Assembly: GCA_019671005.1 (NCBI GenBank)
Contig: CM033723.1
Span: forward strand, 20,599,254-20,663,253
Source: Hibiscus mutabilis
Lineage: Eukaryota > Streptophyta > Magnoliopsida > Malvales > Malvaceae
Length of the DNA: 64,000 nt
Direction of reading: 5' to 3'
Below, in pieces: positions 11,450 to 22,592 of this stretch; position 1 is the first letter of the stretch, and every line of letters begins with the position of its first letter. Position numbers and translations under genes: made by a program. The notes beneath the pieces were generated by a model. It had not been told where the DNA came from, did not search any database, and was given only the letters and a program-made list of their open reading frames with translations.

Positions 11450-12155
11450 GAAGTTCACGTTGGGTTCAATAGAGTCGGAAGAAGCATATGAAGAGCAGGT
11501 GAGAGTGCAAAAATCTTTTGAGAGGATAAAACAAAGAAAATTGGAATTACAAAAGGCTGAATCAATTGAACACACAAAGGCGAACAACCATGAAGACAAA
11601 TTAGAACCAAAAAAGGACAGTGATCGTGAACATACCAGTCAAGAGGACAATGCTTCTGATCCTTTATGCGAAGTAGTAAGTTCCCTTGTTACATTCTCAT
11701 CACCACCTCCACGAAGAAAGTAAATGTGCTTTTAACCCTTCTTTTGATTCTAGTCAAACATCTTCTCCTACAAAACAAATGTACATTGATGATAAATTTT
11801 GTGAGAGGGATATGGGAAGTGGATTATCTCATATGAAAAACATTGATGGTCAAGAGGCCGAGAGTAATAAAAGTCATCTTAATGGGCCAATTTTGGTTAG
11901 TGACAAGAAGCAAGATGTAGAAGTCGAACAATGTCCAAATGAAAAAAATATAAAGAGAGACTTTTATCGACCTAACTATAACATCATTGTTTCGAGTGGT
12001 TTTGAGTTCTTATTTCAGATTTTGTTGAGCCATTGAGAGGAGCTCAATTGGATCACACCACCTATGACAAAGATTCCTTTTTGATTACCATTGTTCAATG
12101 TCCTTATCTTGCTAGTACTGATTCAAGGATGAATTCTTTTGAGGAGAGGGGGAAT
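11450..12155 (+). pseudogene. gamma-type internal 3' part with tail frame T1
   Basis: Second copy of the gamma internal 3' region, directly upstream of a gamma LTR. Frames at 11460-11723, 11686-12036 and 12033-12155 together carry the T1 tail: a charged lysine/glutamate-rich start (RIKQRKLELQKAES), then DREHTSQEDNASDP, YIDDKFCERDMG, FVEPL and RGAQLDHTTYDK, ending SRMNSFEERGND at the polypurine tract. Frame changes split it. The beginning matches the protease-to-RT linker of related elements; no RT, RNase H or integrase motif is present. I do not recognise a function for the rest. Confidence 0.65.
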
Positions 12156-13196
12156 GATATGTGCATGGGAGGGATAAAGCAATGCATTTTAGATAAGAAA
12201 CTGAAACTGTTTTTGCAAAGCTGGAGCATCAGCCGACTTTGGACAAATTTTCGGATGAGATCCAGGCATTTTTGGGTCGAGTTGTCTTCTAACATATTGA
12301 CCGTCATTTTAGATACATCCATTTTACTGAAGATTGCGCATACAGAAAACTAAATACGGGATTATTACGGGATTTTATAAAATTCAGCCCAAAAGCTAAC
12401 AAATAATGCTTTGGACGAATTAAACTTAGCCCAATGCATTTATTATCAATTAAATTGAAGTTTTAGGGTTTTTAGACTTTAGAAACCAGCCACCCTTCTC
12501 GTAAGCCGTTAAACCAAGTCCAATTTAACGGACTAGATTTCTTTTAATTAAATTAGGTTTTCCTTTTTCTAGTAGAAGTTATATTACTTTGGCTATCCTT
12601 CACCTATAAAAGGATGAAGCCTCCACCATTGTAACGGACATAGATTTTCTTTGATATATGAAATATTTAGTGAGTTCGTTTTGCAAGTGTTGATAACTTG
12701 TGCCTTAGAAGTCTTCTTCAACATAAGATTGTCAAGTTCTTGTGAGGGAGATCATCTTCACACTCCTGCTTGCCTAGCTAATTGCATCTAGGAGGGTGGG
12801 TTAGAGCCCGCTTGAGGTTGCTTGCTTGGTTAATTGCGATCAAGAGGGGTTGAGGACATCAACTTCTATTTTGTCAAGCCATCTTCATCTACTACCTCCA
12901 CGCCACAATCCATAATCCATAAACAAAGCTGGAAATTTCAGATTTGTTTTACCTATCCTTCTCTTTATCCTTTTCAATCTTTTTAATTATAATCTTGCTA
13001 TCCATCTTCTAATCTTTCACCTTACCTTCGTTTCTTTAAATTTCCAGCCTTGAATCTGAAAATTTCAAGAAAATCCCTTCTCAATTCTCTTGAACTTTTA
13101 GATCTACGTATAACTTTCTGGATTCAGTGTAGAGCTTCTAGTTCTTGCAACAAATTGATTGAACGTTTCCAAATTAACTATTGCACTACTCTATCA
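12156..13196 (+). repeat. gamma LTR, 5' of E2
   Basis: 1041 bp, TGATATGTGCATGGGAGGG to CTCTATCA, preceded by the purine run GAGGAGAGGGGGAA of the left copy. TATAAAA is at about 12605. Downstream it carries the conserved double hairpin (12773-12844). Related to beta LTRs, with recognisable but diverged sequence. Confidence 0.88.
12773..12844 (+). other. putative double-hairpin RNA element, gamma version
   Basis: Two 20-nt units, 12773-12792 and 12825-12844, each able to fold as a short stem around an 8-nt loop. Unit 2, CTTGGTTAATTGCGATCAAG, keeps pairing while three stem positions differ from the alpha/beta version CTTAGATAATTGCGTCTAAG. The element lies downstream of the TATA box, so it would be in the transcript. 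Each unit is followed by GAGGG or a close variant. Function unknown. Confidence 0.55.
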
Positions 13197-13612
13197 TTTG
13201 GTATCAGATTTGGGTCGATTCTTTGGCAAAATTTTGACTTTTTGGGTGAAAATTTGAAAAAAGAGAAAATTCGCAAAAACCAAAACGAATTTTGAGCTGA
13301 AAATTTCCAAATAAGATATACACCATTTAAGGAGTAAACACATAAAATTTCAGAATTTTTTGACATCGGGAACACCTCGAACAAAGTGGATCAGGTTGCT
13401 GTAAATTTTAGGGTTTTTTGGGTTTTCTGAATTTTTCATTCTTAACCATTAGTTTTCATTTGTTTTAGCTTTTATTGCTTCTTGTACATCTTCTAACACC
13501 TTCTTGTTTCCTTGTGTTAGTAGGACTAAAAGTTGCATACTCTTCTTTCTCCTTGCAACTATAATTCTAATGGTGTGTCTAACCTTTTCTTTGGATTCTT
13601 AAAGCAATTAGG
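13197..13612 (+). other. E2 primer site and leader
   Basis: Primer site TGGTATCAGA at 13199-13208 as in beta elements, then about 400 bp of noncoding leader similar to the beta leader but shorter. It runs directly into the protease frame; gag is absent. Confidence 0.7.
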
Positions 13613-14329
13613 ATGTTTTATTCTTTTTCAAACACACGTCATACTATACCAATAAATATCTTTTGGTCAAGATGTTATATACAAGGCAAAAAATGTTCTT
13701 TCATCATCGATAGTGATAGTCGTGTAAACTTAGTGAGCAGCTTCGTTGTTGATGCACTCAATCTATCGTGCCAAGAACACCCTAAGCCATACCATCTTCA
13801 AGGGTTTAATAGCAGAGAAGATACGACGATAACCAAACATTGTTTGATCACTTTTACTATTGAAGGCTATTGTGATTATGTTTGGTGTGATGTGGTTCCT
13901 ATAGAAGTCACCGGCTTGCTATTGGGAAGACCGTGGCAAAAGGATCGAGATGCTATCCATCGGATCATGACAAATAAATACTCCTTTTGCACCATGGCCA
14001 AAAGTTCACGTTGGGTTCAATAGAGCCGGACGAAGCATATAAAGATCAAGTGAGAGTGCAAATTTTTTTTGAGAGGATAAAACAAAGAAAATTGGAATTA
14101 CAAAAGGCTGAATCAATTAAACACACAAAGGCGAACAACCATGAAGACACACTAGAACCAGAAGACGACAGTGATCGTGAACATATCAGTCAAGAGGAAA
14201 ATGCTTCTAATCCTTCATACAAAGTAGTAAGTTCCTTTGTTACATTATCATCACCTCCCCACAAAGAAAGTAAGTGTGTTTTTAACCCTTCTTTTGATTC
14301 TATCAACCATCTTCTCCTATAAAACAAAT
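13613..14329 (+). pseudogene. E2 protease and linker, gag missing
   Basis: The 136-codon frame from 13613 begins a few residues before the retropepsin fold. The active site reads IIDSDS where relatives have DSGS or DGGS, so the glycine after the catalytic Asp is replaced and the enzyme is probably dead. The later block GLLLGRPWQ is intact. A shift near 13990 leads to the 111-codon linker/tail frame (13987-14322) with RIKQRKLELQKAES and DREHISQEENASNPS. The frame is cut by the eta LTR at 14330 and resumes at 16985. Confidence 0.75.
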
Positions 14330-16984
14330 TGATGATGTCATGGGTCACCACCACCATTAGACCCGGACGAATTTCTCCTAGGCCCCTTGTGCAAGGGCAA
14401 GGAAATTTAGAGATGTGGTCAGCAACAAGTACAATCATGCATGGAAGATTATTGAAGCTGCCGAAGTTGAATCAATGCCTTACAACGTGGAAGATTCATG
14501 CAGTGTGAAAGGGAGTCCATGCAACGTGTTGCATGTTTATTTATGATGCACATGTTCCATTTAATTATTATAGTTTTAGTGTACACGTGTTTTCTATTAT
14601 GTTTTTTTATTGTTTATTTTACCACCACTTGAGTTTGTTGAATCATAAAACATATATTTATTATATTTAGCATGCATCATATTACTTTTATTTCTGATCA
14701 TATTTCTCATATTTACAGGTGTTATACAAGGACAATGAATAGACACATCATTAGGGTGATTCAAAGAATTGTGACTATTGGAGAGGTGCTGATACGCTCC
14801 AACTCTCCAAATGGCTTTGTTGAGAGAAGCTTTGATTGTCCCGATCTTGAATGCAAGCAAGCCTTGTAACCGTATGCTTTTAGGGATGAAATGATGAAGG
14901 AAAGATAGTGGATAGGTAGGGTGCGGAATAGTTTAGGGTGATGTATGAAGGGAAATGATAAGAAAGGAAATAGAAGTGTTTAAGGGCAGATTCGTATATG
15001 GTGATGGAATTGGTGAAAGAAAGTGCTGGAATGAAATGGAAGATGATGATAGTATTCAAAAGATTCAAAAGAAGAACCTATGTTATAAGAACATATACCC
15101 AATCTTTAGGAGAATATCTTTGAGGGTGGTAGATGACTTAGACCCGTTGGTTATAGAGAACCAAGAACCTGAAGTATGGTGGAAAGGAAGTGACGCCACA
15201 AGCAATGAAGCTTGATAAGTCGGATAGTTCTAAAAAGAACAAGTTTGAGAGATAAACTCACAAAGATAGTTTTATATAATTCAAAGGTGTGATTACAAAT
15301 GAAATAATTAGCCCTATTTATAGTTTTCTAAGGGATGGCCGAATGGGCACAATACAATGATGAAAAGTTGGCCAAAAAGGTATGTATAGGGGTGGTGTTG
15401 GTTCGGTTAGGGGTTGGTGATGCTTCGGCTGGGTTTGTACCTCCCTCCAAGCAATTGCCGCGCCCAATTCTTCCCTCCAAATGTTGGCGCCAAGCATGTT
15501 CCCTCCAAGGCTGGTCGGTTGTGTCCCTTGGGGAGGGACATGTCCCTTCAAGTGTTGAGCTAGGAGTGGTAGCTTTAGCTGAGATGAGCTCATTGAGCTA
15601 GGCATGAGCTGACTTGAGCTAAGCTAGCTAGCTAGTTGAGCTACACTTAGTTTAGGAGCTGAATTGAGCTGCTTTGAGATATCCTTAGCTAGGTGAGCTT
15701 GTCTTTAGGAGTCATTGAGCTATCTCGAATCAATTGGAACTGTTATGAGCTGATTGGAGCTGTTTATGAGCTGGTTTCCCTCGGCCGAATTTGAGTGAGC
15801 TGTTTGAGCTGTTTTGGAGCTGAACAAGCTAAAGATGAGCTGCCATTCCATCCCTTTACTTGTGTGGATTATATGTCCTACAAGAAGCAGAAAATAATAT
15901 AAGTTGATGCAATTAAATATGTGAATAATTACCAATGATAAATAAATGACTTAAAACTTAAGTAACAATGTGGTTTATCTTAATGTTAGGCATGTATGCA
16001 ATTTAATTAATATATATAACATATAATATAAAGTATGGGAATGCATAAAAGAATGTACAATGCATGAAGTCATACATAACCTTAGCATAGATAATGTTAG
16101 AATTTAAATGAAGGCATGCATGTATATATATGACTAATATAAATATGTAGATGATATATGTAGGAAGAAAGCTAGCAAAAACTCCCTTGTCTTTCATTTT
16201 TACGGTATAAGTTGAAAGCATGGTGAAAATGAACATTGAGTGGATTAGGATCGCATCAGGTTCTTGCTTGAGATGTTTTCTTAATTTTGGAGGTGCTTGC
16301 TTACGTTCATATGGAAATTGACATGCTTGCTTACGTTCACAATGGACTGCAATTTAGAGAGGTGCTTGCATGTGACCTGCTTACTTACATTCACATGGAA
16401 ATTGACATACTTGCTTATGATTACATTGGGTGGCAAAGGAACACATTTCAAGGTTTCTTTTTTAATTCATTATCCCTTCACACCACCCTAGGAATGTTGG
16501 CTGATCAGTTCATTTTGTAAAGCCTATAAATAGAGGCTGATATTTCAATTGTAAGGCACACTTTGATTTTAGAAAAATTGAGAGTTTTACCTCTTTCGTT
16601 CTTTTGAGAACTTTATCGATCCTTCAAGTTCTGTTTGTTGAATCAAACCTTGATATCTTTGGTTCCTAGTTTTACTTAACTAGAGGGTCAAGATCCTTAT
16701 TTCGTTTAGAGACCGTTATAGGGTTCAGGTCACACTTTTTATTGTTGGTTCAATTCTCAAGTCCTAAACTACCTCCCATCTTCCATCATCCAATTCTACC
16801 ACCACCATCGATCACATTAACCATAAAAAATTCCAGAATCTTTATTCTCATCACTTTTTATATCATTACACACCATCATCCTTTAAACCATCTGAAATTC
16901 GTTACAAGTCTTACAACACAAAGTTACTCATTTACAATCGAGCAAATCAAGCATCTCAGTAAATTCCAAGACGAGATCGCATCA
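14330..16984 (+). repeat. eta LTR inserted in E2, interrupted
   Basis: Begins TGATGATGTCATGG and ends CGCATCA; flanked by CAAAT (14325-14329) and TAAAT (16985-16989), a 5-bp duplication with one change. E2 sequence is continuous across it. It matches the minus-strand copy at 41201-42407. A TATA box is at 16525-16532 (TATAAATA). The first about 100 bp resemble the coding segment GPITRARARKF of the other copy, though degraded here. A nested minus-strand LTR (14790-16258) splits it. No internal region is present, so it is a solo LTR. Confidence 0.82.
14790..16258 (-). repeat. zeta/theta-type solo LTR, minus strand
   Basis: 1469 bp; on the minus strand it starts TGATGCGATCCTAATCC and ends GAGCGTATCA. 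Flanked by GGTGC (14785-14789) and GGTTC (16259-16263), a duplication with one mismatch; eta sequence continues across it. The AGCT-rich U3 array lies near 15595-15840. The end-proximal two thirds match the theta LTR of E8, but its first few hundred bases are of epsilon/zeta type. Confidence 0.82.
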
Positions 16985-17368
16985 TAAATGTACTTTGATG
17001 ATAATTTTGTGAGAGGGATATGAGAAGTGGATTATCTCATTTGAAAAAGACTGATAGCCAAGAGGCTAAGAGCAATAAAAGTCATCTTAATGGCCCAATT
17101 TTGGTGAGTGAAACGAAGCAGGATGTAAAAGTTGAACAATGTCAAAATGAAAAGGACGAAAAAATATAAGAGAGACTTTTATCGACCTAAGCATAACATC
17201 ATTGTTTCGAGTGGTTGAGTTCTTTTTTCAGGATTTTGTTGAGCCATTGAGAGGAGCTCAATTGGATCACACCACCTATGACAAAAATTCCTTTTCGATT
17301 ATCGTTGTTCAATGTCCTTCTCTTGCTGGTTCTGATTCGAGGACGAATCCTTTTGAGGAGAGGGGGAA
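16985..17368 (+). pseudogene. E2 tail T1, 3' part
   Basis: Continues the E2 internal region after the eta insertion. Translated pieces match the T1 tail: GSGLSHLKK-like, then RGAQLDHTTYDKNSF, LAGSDSRTNPFEERGND, ending in the purine run GAGGAGAGGGGGAA. Small indels and an in-frame stop break the reading frame. Function unknown; the same block ends E5 and E10. Confidence 0.65.
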
Positions 17369-17979
17369 TGATACATGCATGGGAAGGATAAAGCAATGCA
17401 TTTTAGATAAGAAACTGAAACTGTTTTGCAAAGCTAGAGCATCAGCCAACTTGATACGAAATTCGGATGCGATCCAGGCATTTCTGAGTCGAGTTGTCTT
17501 CTAACAAATTGACCGCCATTCAGTTAACTGTTCAAAGCATCTTGAAACTCATCAATCGGACATTGGGAACTCAAGATATGTCCATTTTACTAAAGACTGC
17601 GCATGCAGAAAACTGGATACGGGATTATTACGGGATTTTGTAAAATTCAGCCTAATAGCTAACATATAAGGCTTTGGACAAATTAAACTTAGCCCAATGT
17701 ATTTATTATCAATTAAATTGATGTTTTTAGGGTTTTTAGACTTTAGGAACCAGCCACCCTTCTCTTAAGCCGTTAGATCAAGTCCAATTTAACGAACGAG
17801 ATTTCTTTATTATTTTAATTAAATTAGGTTTTCCTTGTTCTAGCAGAAGTTAGATTACTTTGGCTATCCTTCACCTATAAAAGGATGAAGCCTCCACCAT
17901 TGTAACGGAGAGAGATTTTCTTTGATATATGAAATATTTAGTGAGTTCATTTAGCAAGTGTTGATAACTTGTACCTTAG
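17369..17979 (+). repeat. gamma LTR, 3' of E2, truncated
   Basis: Starts TGATACATGCATGGGAAGG and follows the 5' gamma LTR through its TATA box (TATAAAAGG at about 17877) to ACTTGTACCTTAG. There it stops and minus-strand zeta-type sequence begins. The hairpin block and LTR end are missing. Confidence 0.82.
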
Positions 17980-20085
17980 TGATGATGTTTCGGCATGCCT
18001 TGGTGACTCCCCCCAAGTCCTTGCCGCCAAGTTTTCCCTCCAAAGGTTGCATTGTTAGAGTATGCCCAAAGACCAATCATGAGATTATTGTATTGATATG
18101 TTTTCTTTACCATGTTTATTGAATAAAGGCATTGCATTATTAATTTTTCAGTTACACTTCTGTGTCTTAAATAAATTAAAAGATAATGAAGTCCATATAG
18201 TAATATGATTGTTATTAAAAGATCCTTAGCTAAGTATTATTATGGACTTGGACAATAATAATACGTTCTAGGCTAACATATAGTTGATTGATGACAACTC
18301 GTTGTCATTGACATAGAGATGTCAAAATCGATATATGAGTACGTTGTTAGAGAACAACATATTGGATTGACCCGCTATGAGCATACGTCTTGGATTATTA
18401 TGTGACGGTCACAATATTGCTCATGGTGATGACTACATGTATGATCCTTAGACTTGAGATCATTACTATCTCAACATATATTATCGTATGTTTTGATACA
18501 GTTAAACATGCTCCTTGACTGGTCGCACTATAAAGACTGTTGTTGAACATATCACGATATATGTAGTGGGGTGTGAATGATCAAGATAGGATTTGTCCCT
18601 CTTATATAATACGAGTTATATCACATGCCACTTGATTGAGTGAGACTAGAAATGCATGGCCATGCTCGAACAAGTTGGTATGAGATATCATAAGTTGTTA
18701 TTTTATTGTAGTCTACTGTAGATATCAAGAAATATTAGATGGGCTATACAAGTGTGACAGTTCCAGGACTTGTTCCTATTCTAGATATAAAGGACAAAAG
18801 GATATAATACATAAAGAAGTTAGTCACGAGAATGTTATGTCGAATCATGACTTCTTGTAACTTAGATGACCATGATACATTGCTAGATGTCACTCATTGT
18901 TCGTAATATTAGAATGGTTCTAATAATTACTACTAATGTTACAGGAACCTACAGGGTCACACCCAAGGTTGAATTGAGCAAATATCAAACGATTTATAAT
19001 TGTACAATTTTATTGTACATGAATGAGGTATATAATTAAAGTTAATATATATATTTGATATATATGTGTAATTTTAATTATCCCGAATTTAATAAATAAA
19101 TATTAAAAGAATGTAATTATGATTATAATTTTTTTAATAGATATAAAATTCGGATTAAAACCCTAAGGGTTAGGGGAACTGGATATAGAAGGAGAAGTTT
19201 GGTCTAGCAGACGTTCTCTTGCTTTCGACGAAATATTCTCAAGAACAATTTTTGAGAAAAGAAAAATTTGCTCTCAACCTGGTGAACTGAGTAGAGGCCG
19301 AGACATTTTCGTGGAGGCTTGAGATTCGAACTAATCGTGTCTGCACTGCTGATTTTCTATTTTTCCAGGAACGCAAGGTAAATCACGCATCCTTTCCTCC
19401 CAATTTTGATTTTTCGTACATGGATTCCTAGTGAGATTGTTGGGTTAATTTTTCACTGCGCCATAGGGTGTACCGGCAATCCTAACATGCCGCCCAACAT
19501 GTTCCCTCCAAGGTCGATCGGTCATGTCTTTTGGGAGGGGACATGCCTTTTAGGTGTTGAGCTAGGTATGATAGCATGAGCTGAGATAAGCTACTTGAGC
19601 TAGGCATGAGCTAACTTAGGCTGAACGTTGAGCTGAATTAGCTTCGCTTAGTTTTTGAGTTTATTTGAGCTGCTACGAGCTGCCCTTAGCTAGGTGAGAG
19701 TCTTTAAGAGTCGTTGAGCTATCTCGAACTATTTGGAGCTGTTTGGAGCTAATATGAGATGGCATGGTCTAGATCAAATTGAATGAGCTAGTTTGAGCTT
19801 GAATTAAGCTCAACGAGCTGAGGTGAGTTGTCCTTCAACCCTTCCCCCTTGTTTGTGTGGCTAATATGTCCTACAAATAAGAAGAAACACATAATGAATA
19901 CTTATATTATAAAGTAATATAATATTTAAAGTAAAGATGTGTTTAATCCTAGCTAAGGCATGAATAATGTTACTTAATATGTAAAGTATGGAAATGCATG
20001 ATAATATATGAATGCATGACGCATGTACTCAAACATAACACTAACATAAATGTAAGTAACATGGAAGATATGCATAGCTAGAATG
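17980..20085 (-). repeat. zeta-type LTR fragment, minus strand, interrupted
   Basis: Reverse orientation, similar to 15418-16200 and to the E6 LTR: phrases such as CCCTCCAA, a dense AGCT array at 19555-19850, then an AT-rich stretch. Split at 18053-19487 by a Copia-like LTR. Both outer ends are truncated, on the right by the E3 LTR. No gene. Confidence 0.7.
18053..19487 (+). repeat. Copia-like solo LTR
   Basis: 1435 bp with terminal inverted repeats TGTTAG/CTAACA, unlike the TGAT..ATCA ends of all others here. Internal phrases such as GGAACCTACAGGGTCACAC and the 3' end CGCCATAGGGTGTACCGG recall plant Ty1/copia LTRs from memory. Flanks TGCAT and TGCCG agree at only 3 of 5 bases, so the target duplication is decayed or absent. 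No coding sequence. Confidence 0.6.
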
Positions 20086-21494
20086 TGATACAATCCTAAT
20101 CAGCATCAACTTTCTCCATAATGTGATCACACCATTGAAGATCCTCAAGGTTGATTCTAAGGGAGTTCTACCTTACTTCATCTTTTATTATCTTCTTTAT
20201 GCATTATATAATGTTATAAGCATGCTTTTTCATATTATGAAATACTTGAAGATCATATATTATCATTTATTTGCATAATATATGATATTCATGCATAACC
20301 TATGATCCACATCTTTACTTAGTTTCTACTTATTTAAGTATGTTTGCATTGCATTGCATTGCATCTATATACTTAAGCATGCATCTTATTATAACTTTAT
20401 CTCAGCTCACACATAGTTTAATGTTCTTTTAGGTACTATGGATGAAAGCATAAGCTCGAGATAGCTCAAAGACCTCAGAAGGAGCTTAAATTATCTCAAA
20501 GAGTTTAAGGGTAGCTTGGAACAGCTCAAGGACTTCACTAGGAGCTCGGATTAGCTCAAAACCACAAGGAGCGCTTGGATCAGCTCAAAAACAAAGGAAA
20601 GCATTCTAATAGAGCTCACAAGCTTAAAGGACTAGCTCACCTAGCTAAAGGTAGCTCAAAACAACTCAAAGATCAAGCTAGCTCATTCAGCTAAATAGCT
20701 TAGCTCAATCCAGCTCACACCAAGCTCAACTAGCTCACTTCAGCTCCACCTACACATGCCAGCTCACCACCTCAAGGGTCATGTCCCCTCCTAAGGAACA
20801 TGTCCCCACACTTTGGAGGGAACTTGAATGGGTGGCAAACTAAGGAAAATTGAATTTTGCGCCAAAATCCCTTTGAAGGGAGACACCAACTTGGTCGAAT
20901 GGTTAAAGCTTCTTTGGAGGGAGATACCATCACTAGCCGAATAGTTAAGGGCATTTTCAGCCATGCCCTTTCATCCACTATAAATATAAGTTGTATTTTC
21001 ATTTTGTAAACATCTCATTCATATTATAAATTTCCTTTTATGAGAATTTTCTCTTTTTAGTTCTTAATTGAACTTTATTGACTTATCAAGTACTTGTACT
21101 TGTGGCGTCATCCCTTCTATTCCCTTGATACTTCAGGTTCTTGGTTCTTTATAATCAATGAGTCCAAGTCCTTTTTAACCATCCCTTAAAGATATCATAT
21201 AAGGTTTAAGGTTAGGCTCTCTATAGCCTAGTTTCTTCCTTGATTCTTTAAGATACTATCTTCACCTTTTCCATCCCTAACACCACCATATCTGAAAACT
21301 CCATTACCCTTACATTCCTTCAATTTCCAACTTCATTTTCCTTCCAATCATCCTACATCACTTCTGCACATCACCATACCATTAAAAGCGTTCTCTTGCA
21401 ACCATCTTACTTTGCATGAATCACTTGCTTGCCTTCCTAGATCCTACAATTAAAGTAGCCATCTCCAACAACATCAAAGAATGTCCTTACATCA
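20086..21494 (+). repeat. E3 5' LTR (epsilon)
   Basis: 1409 bp, TGATACAATCCTAATCAGC to CTTACATCA. AGCT-rich array at about 20450-20760, then GGAGGG phrases and a probable TATA region TATAAATATAAG near 20980. It has four GCATT units near 20345 where the 3' LTR has fewer. It matches the minus-strand fragment at 9911-11449. Confidence 0.85.
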
Positions 21495-22102
21495 TTTGGT
21501 AATTAGAGCTGTTGGTGGAAGAAGCAAGTGCATCAATTGAAGCCCGATTCAAGAAGTTGTAAGTGACTATCCTTTGTAATTTCAATTTATTCAAAAAAAA
21601 AAGAAAAACATATTCGAAAAGTATAAAAAAAGAGAAGAAGAAAAAAAGTTTCGGATAGCACAAGTCAAGGGTGAAAGCAAACAATATCATCTTCAACATC
21701 AAGCCTAAGGCTATCTTCTTCAAGACTTTGATTGTTGGTCAAGGAAGTTTGTGAGTTTCTTGCCATGTAAGTAACCCTTTTCTTCTTTTCCTTTATATTC
21801 TAAACTTACCTTTACACCATATTCTTTTCATTTTCCTTTTCAAACTAACATTTTAGCAACGCACAAGATACAATACTTGCCTAAGTCTTGAGTAAGTTTC
21901 TTAAAGAACTTTACAAGAGAGAAAGGAGTGGAAAAAGGCAATTTGAGAGTGTGAGATCATAAGGGGATAATAAAACCCAAATAACATCCCAGAGTACAAA
22001 CACGAACGTTGAGTGGAGTGAATTTTCTTTGGAGTGAACTGTGAGGATTTTTTTAGTGCAATTTGGTAAGGTCTTTTCATTTTCTTATTTTATCACTAAT
22101 AA
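21495..22102 (+). other. E3 primer site and leader
   Basis: Degenerate primer site TGGTAATTAGAGCT at 21497-21510, followed by about 590 bp of noncoding leader with A-rich runs near 21590-21650. It ends in a T-rich stretch just before ATG at 22103. Confidence 0.7.
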
Positions 22103-22592
22103 ATGGCACAAGATTCTTTTCCATCTACTTCCAATAGGGTCCTTGTAGTTAAAAGGACGTTAAATCTACAAGCTGCTGAAGATGAACGACAAACGGAGAA
22201 CATTTTCTACACCCGATGCCTCGTAAAAAATAAAATGTGCTCCGTGATCGTTGATGGAGGCAGTTGCACCAACATGGCAAGTACCCTAATGGTGGACAAA
22301 CTTGGATTGATTACTTCAAAGCATCCGACCTTTACAAGTTGCAATGGCTGAATGAGGGAGGCGAATTAAAAGTCACTAAACAAGTACTCATTCCATTAGC
22401 CATCGAAAATTACAAAGATGAAGTCTTATGTGACGTGCTTCCTATGTGCAAGTCATATACTGTTGGGGTGACCATGGCAGTTCGACAAACAAGCCACACA
22501 TGATGGATACACCAATTGGTACTCATTGTCTCACAAAGGGAAGAAATTTATCTTGACCCCTCTAACTCTGAGCCAAGTACATCATGATTAGA
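22103..22592 (+). pseudogene. E3 protease, fused to a short leader peptide; gag absent
   Basis: The frame starts MAQDSFPSTSNR and passes at once into VLVVKRTLNLQ, which in E9 is the last stretch of gag. The whole capsid and zinc knuckle are therefore deleted. The protease follows with NIFYTRCL and active site IVDGGSCTNMAS (Asp51), then WLNEGGELKVTKQV. Shifts near 22310 and 22460 break it; KKFILTPL marks its end. E8 has the same structure. Confidence 0.78.

Larger units (their letters stand above)
12156..17979 (+). mobile_element. E2: gamma element, non-autonomous
   Basis: gamma LTR, primer site, leader, protease, linker and tail T1, then a 3' LTR truncated at 17979. No gag, RT, RNase H or integrase. 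An eta LTR (14330-16984) interrupts it. Because another copy of the internal 3' end abuts the 5' LTR on the left, the arrangement is internal-LTR-internal-LTR, typical of unequal LTR recombination. Confidence 0.75.

Noticed and set aside
15335..15605. Open frames on both strands rich in S, L and P (also 43356-43640 and 56867-57154)
   Set aside because: They are translations of the AGCT-rich U3 array of LTRs in either orientation; low-complexity DNA keeps several frames open.
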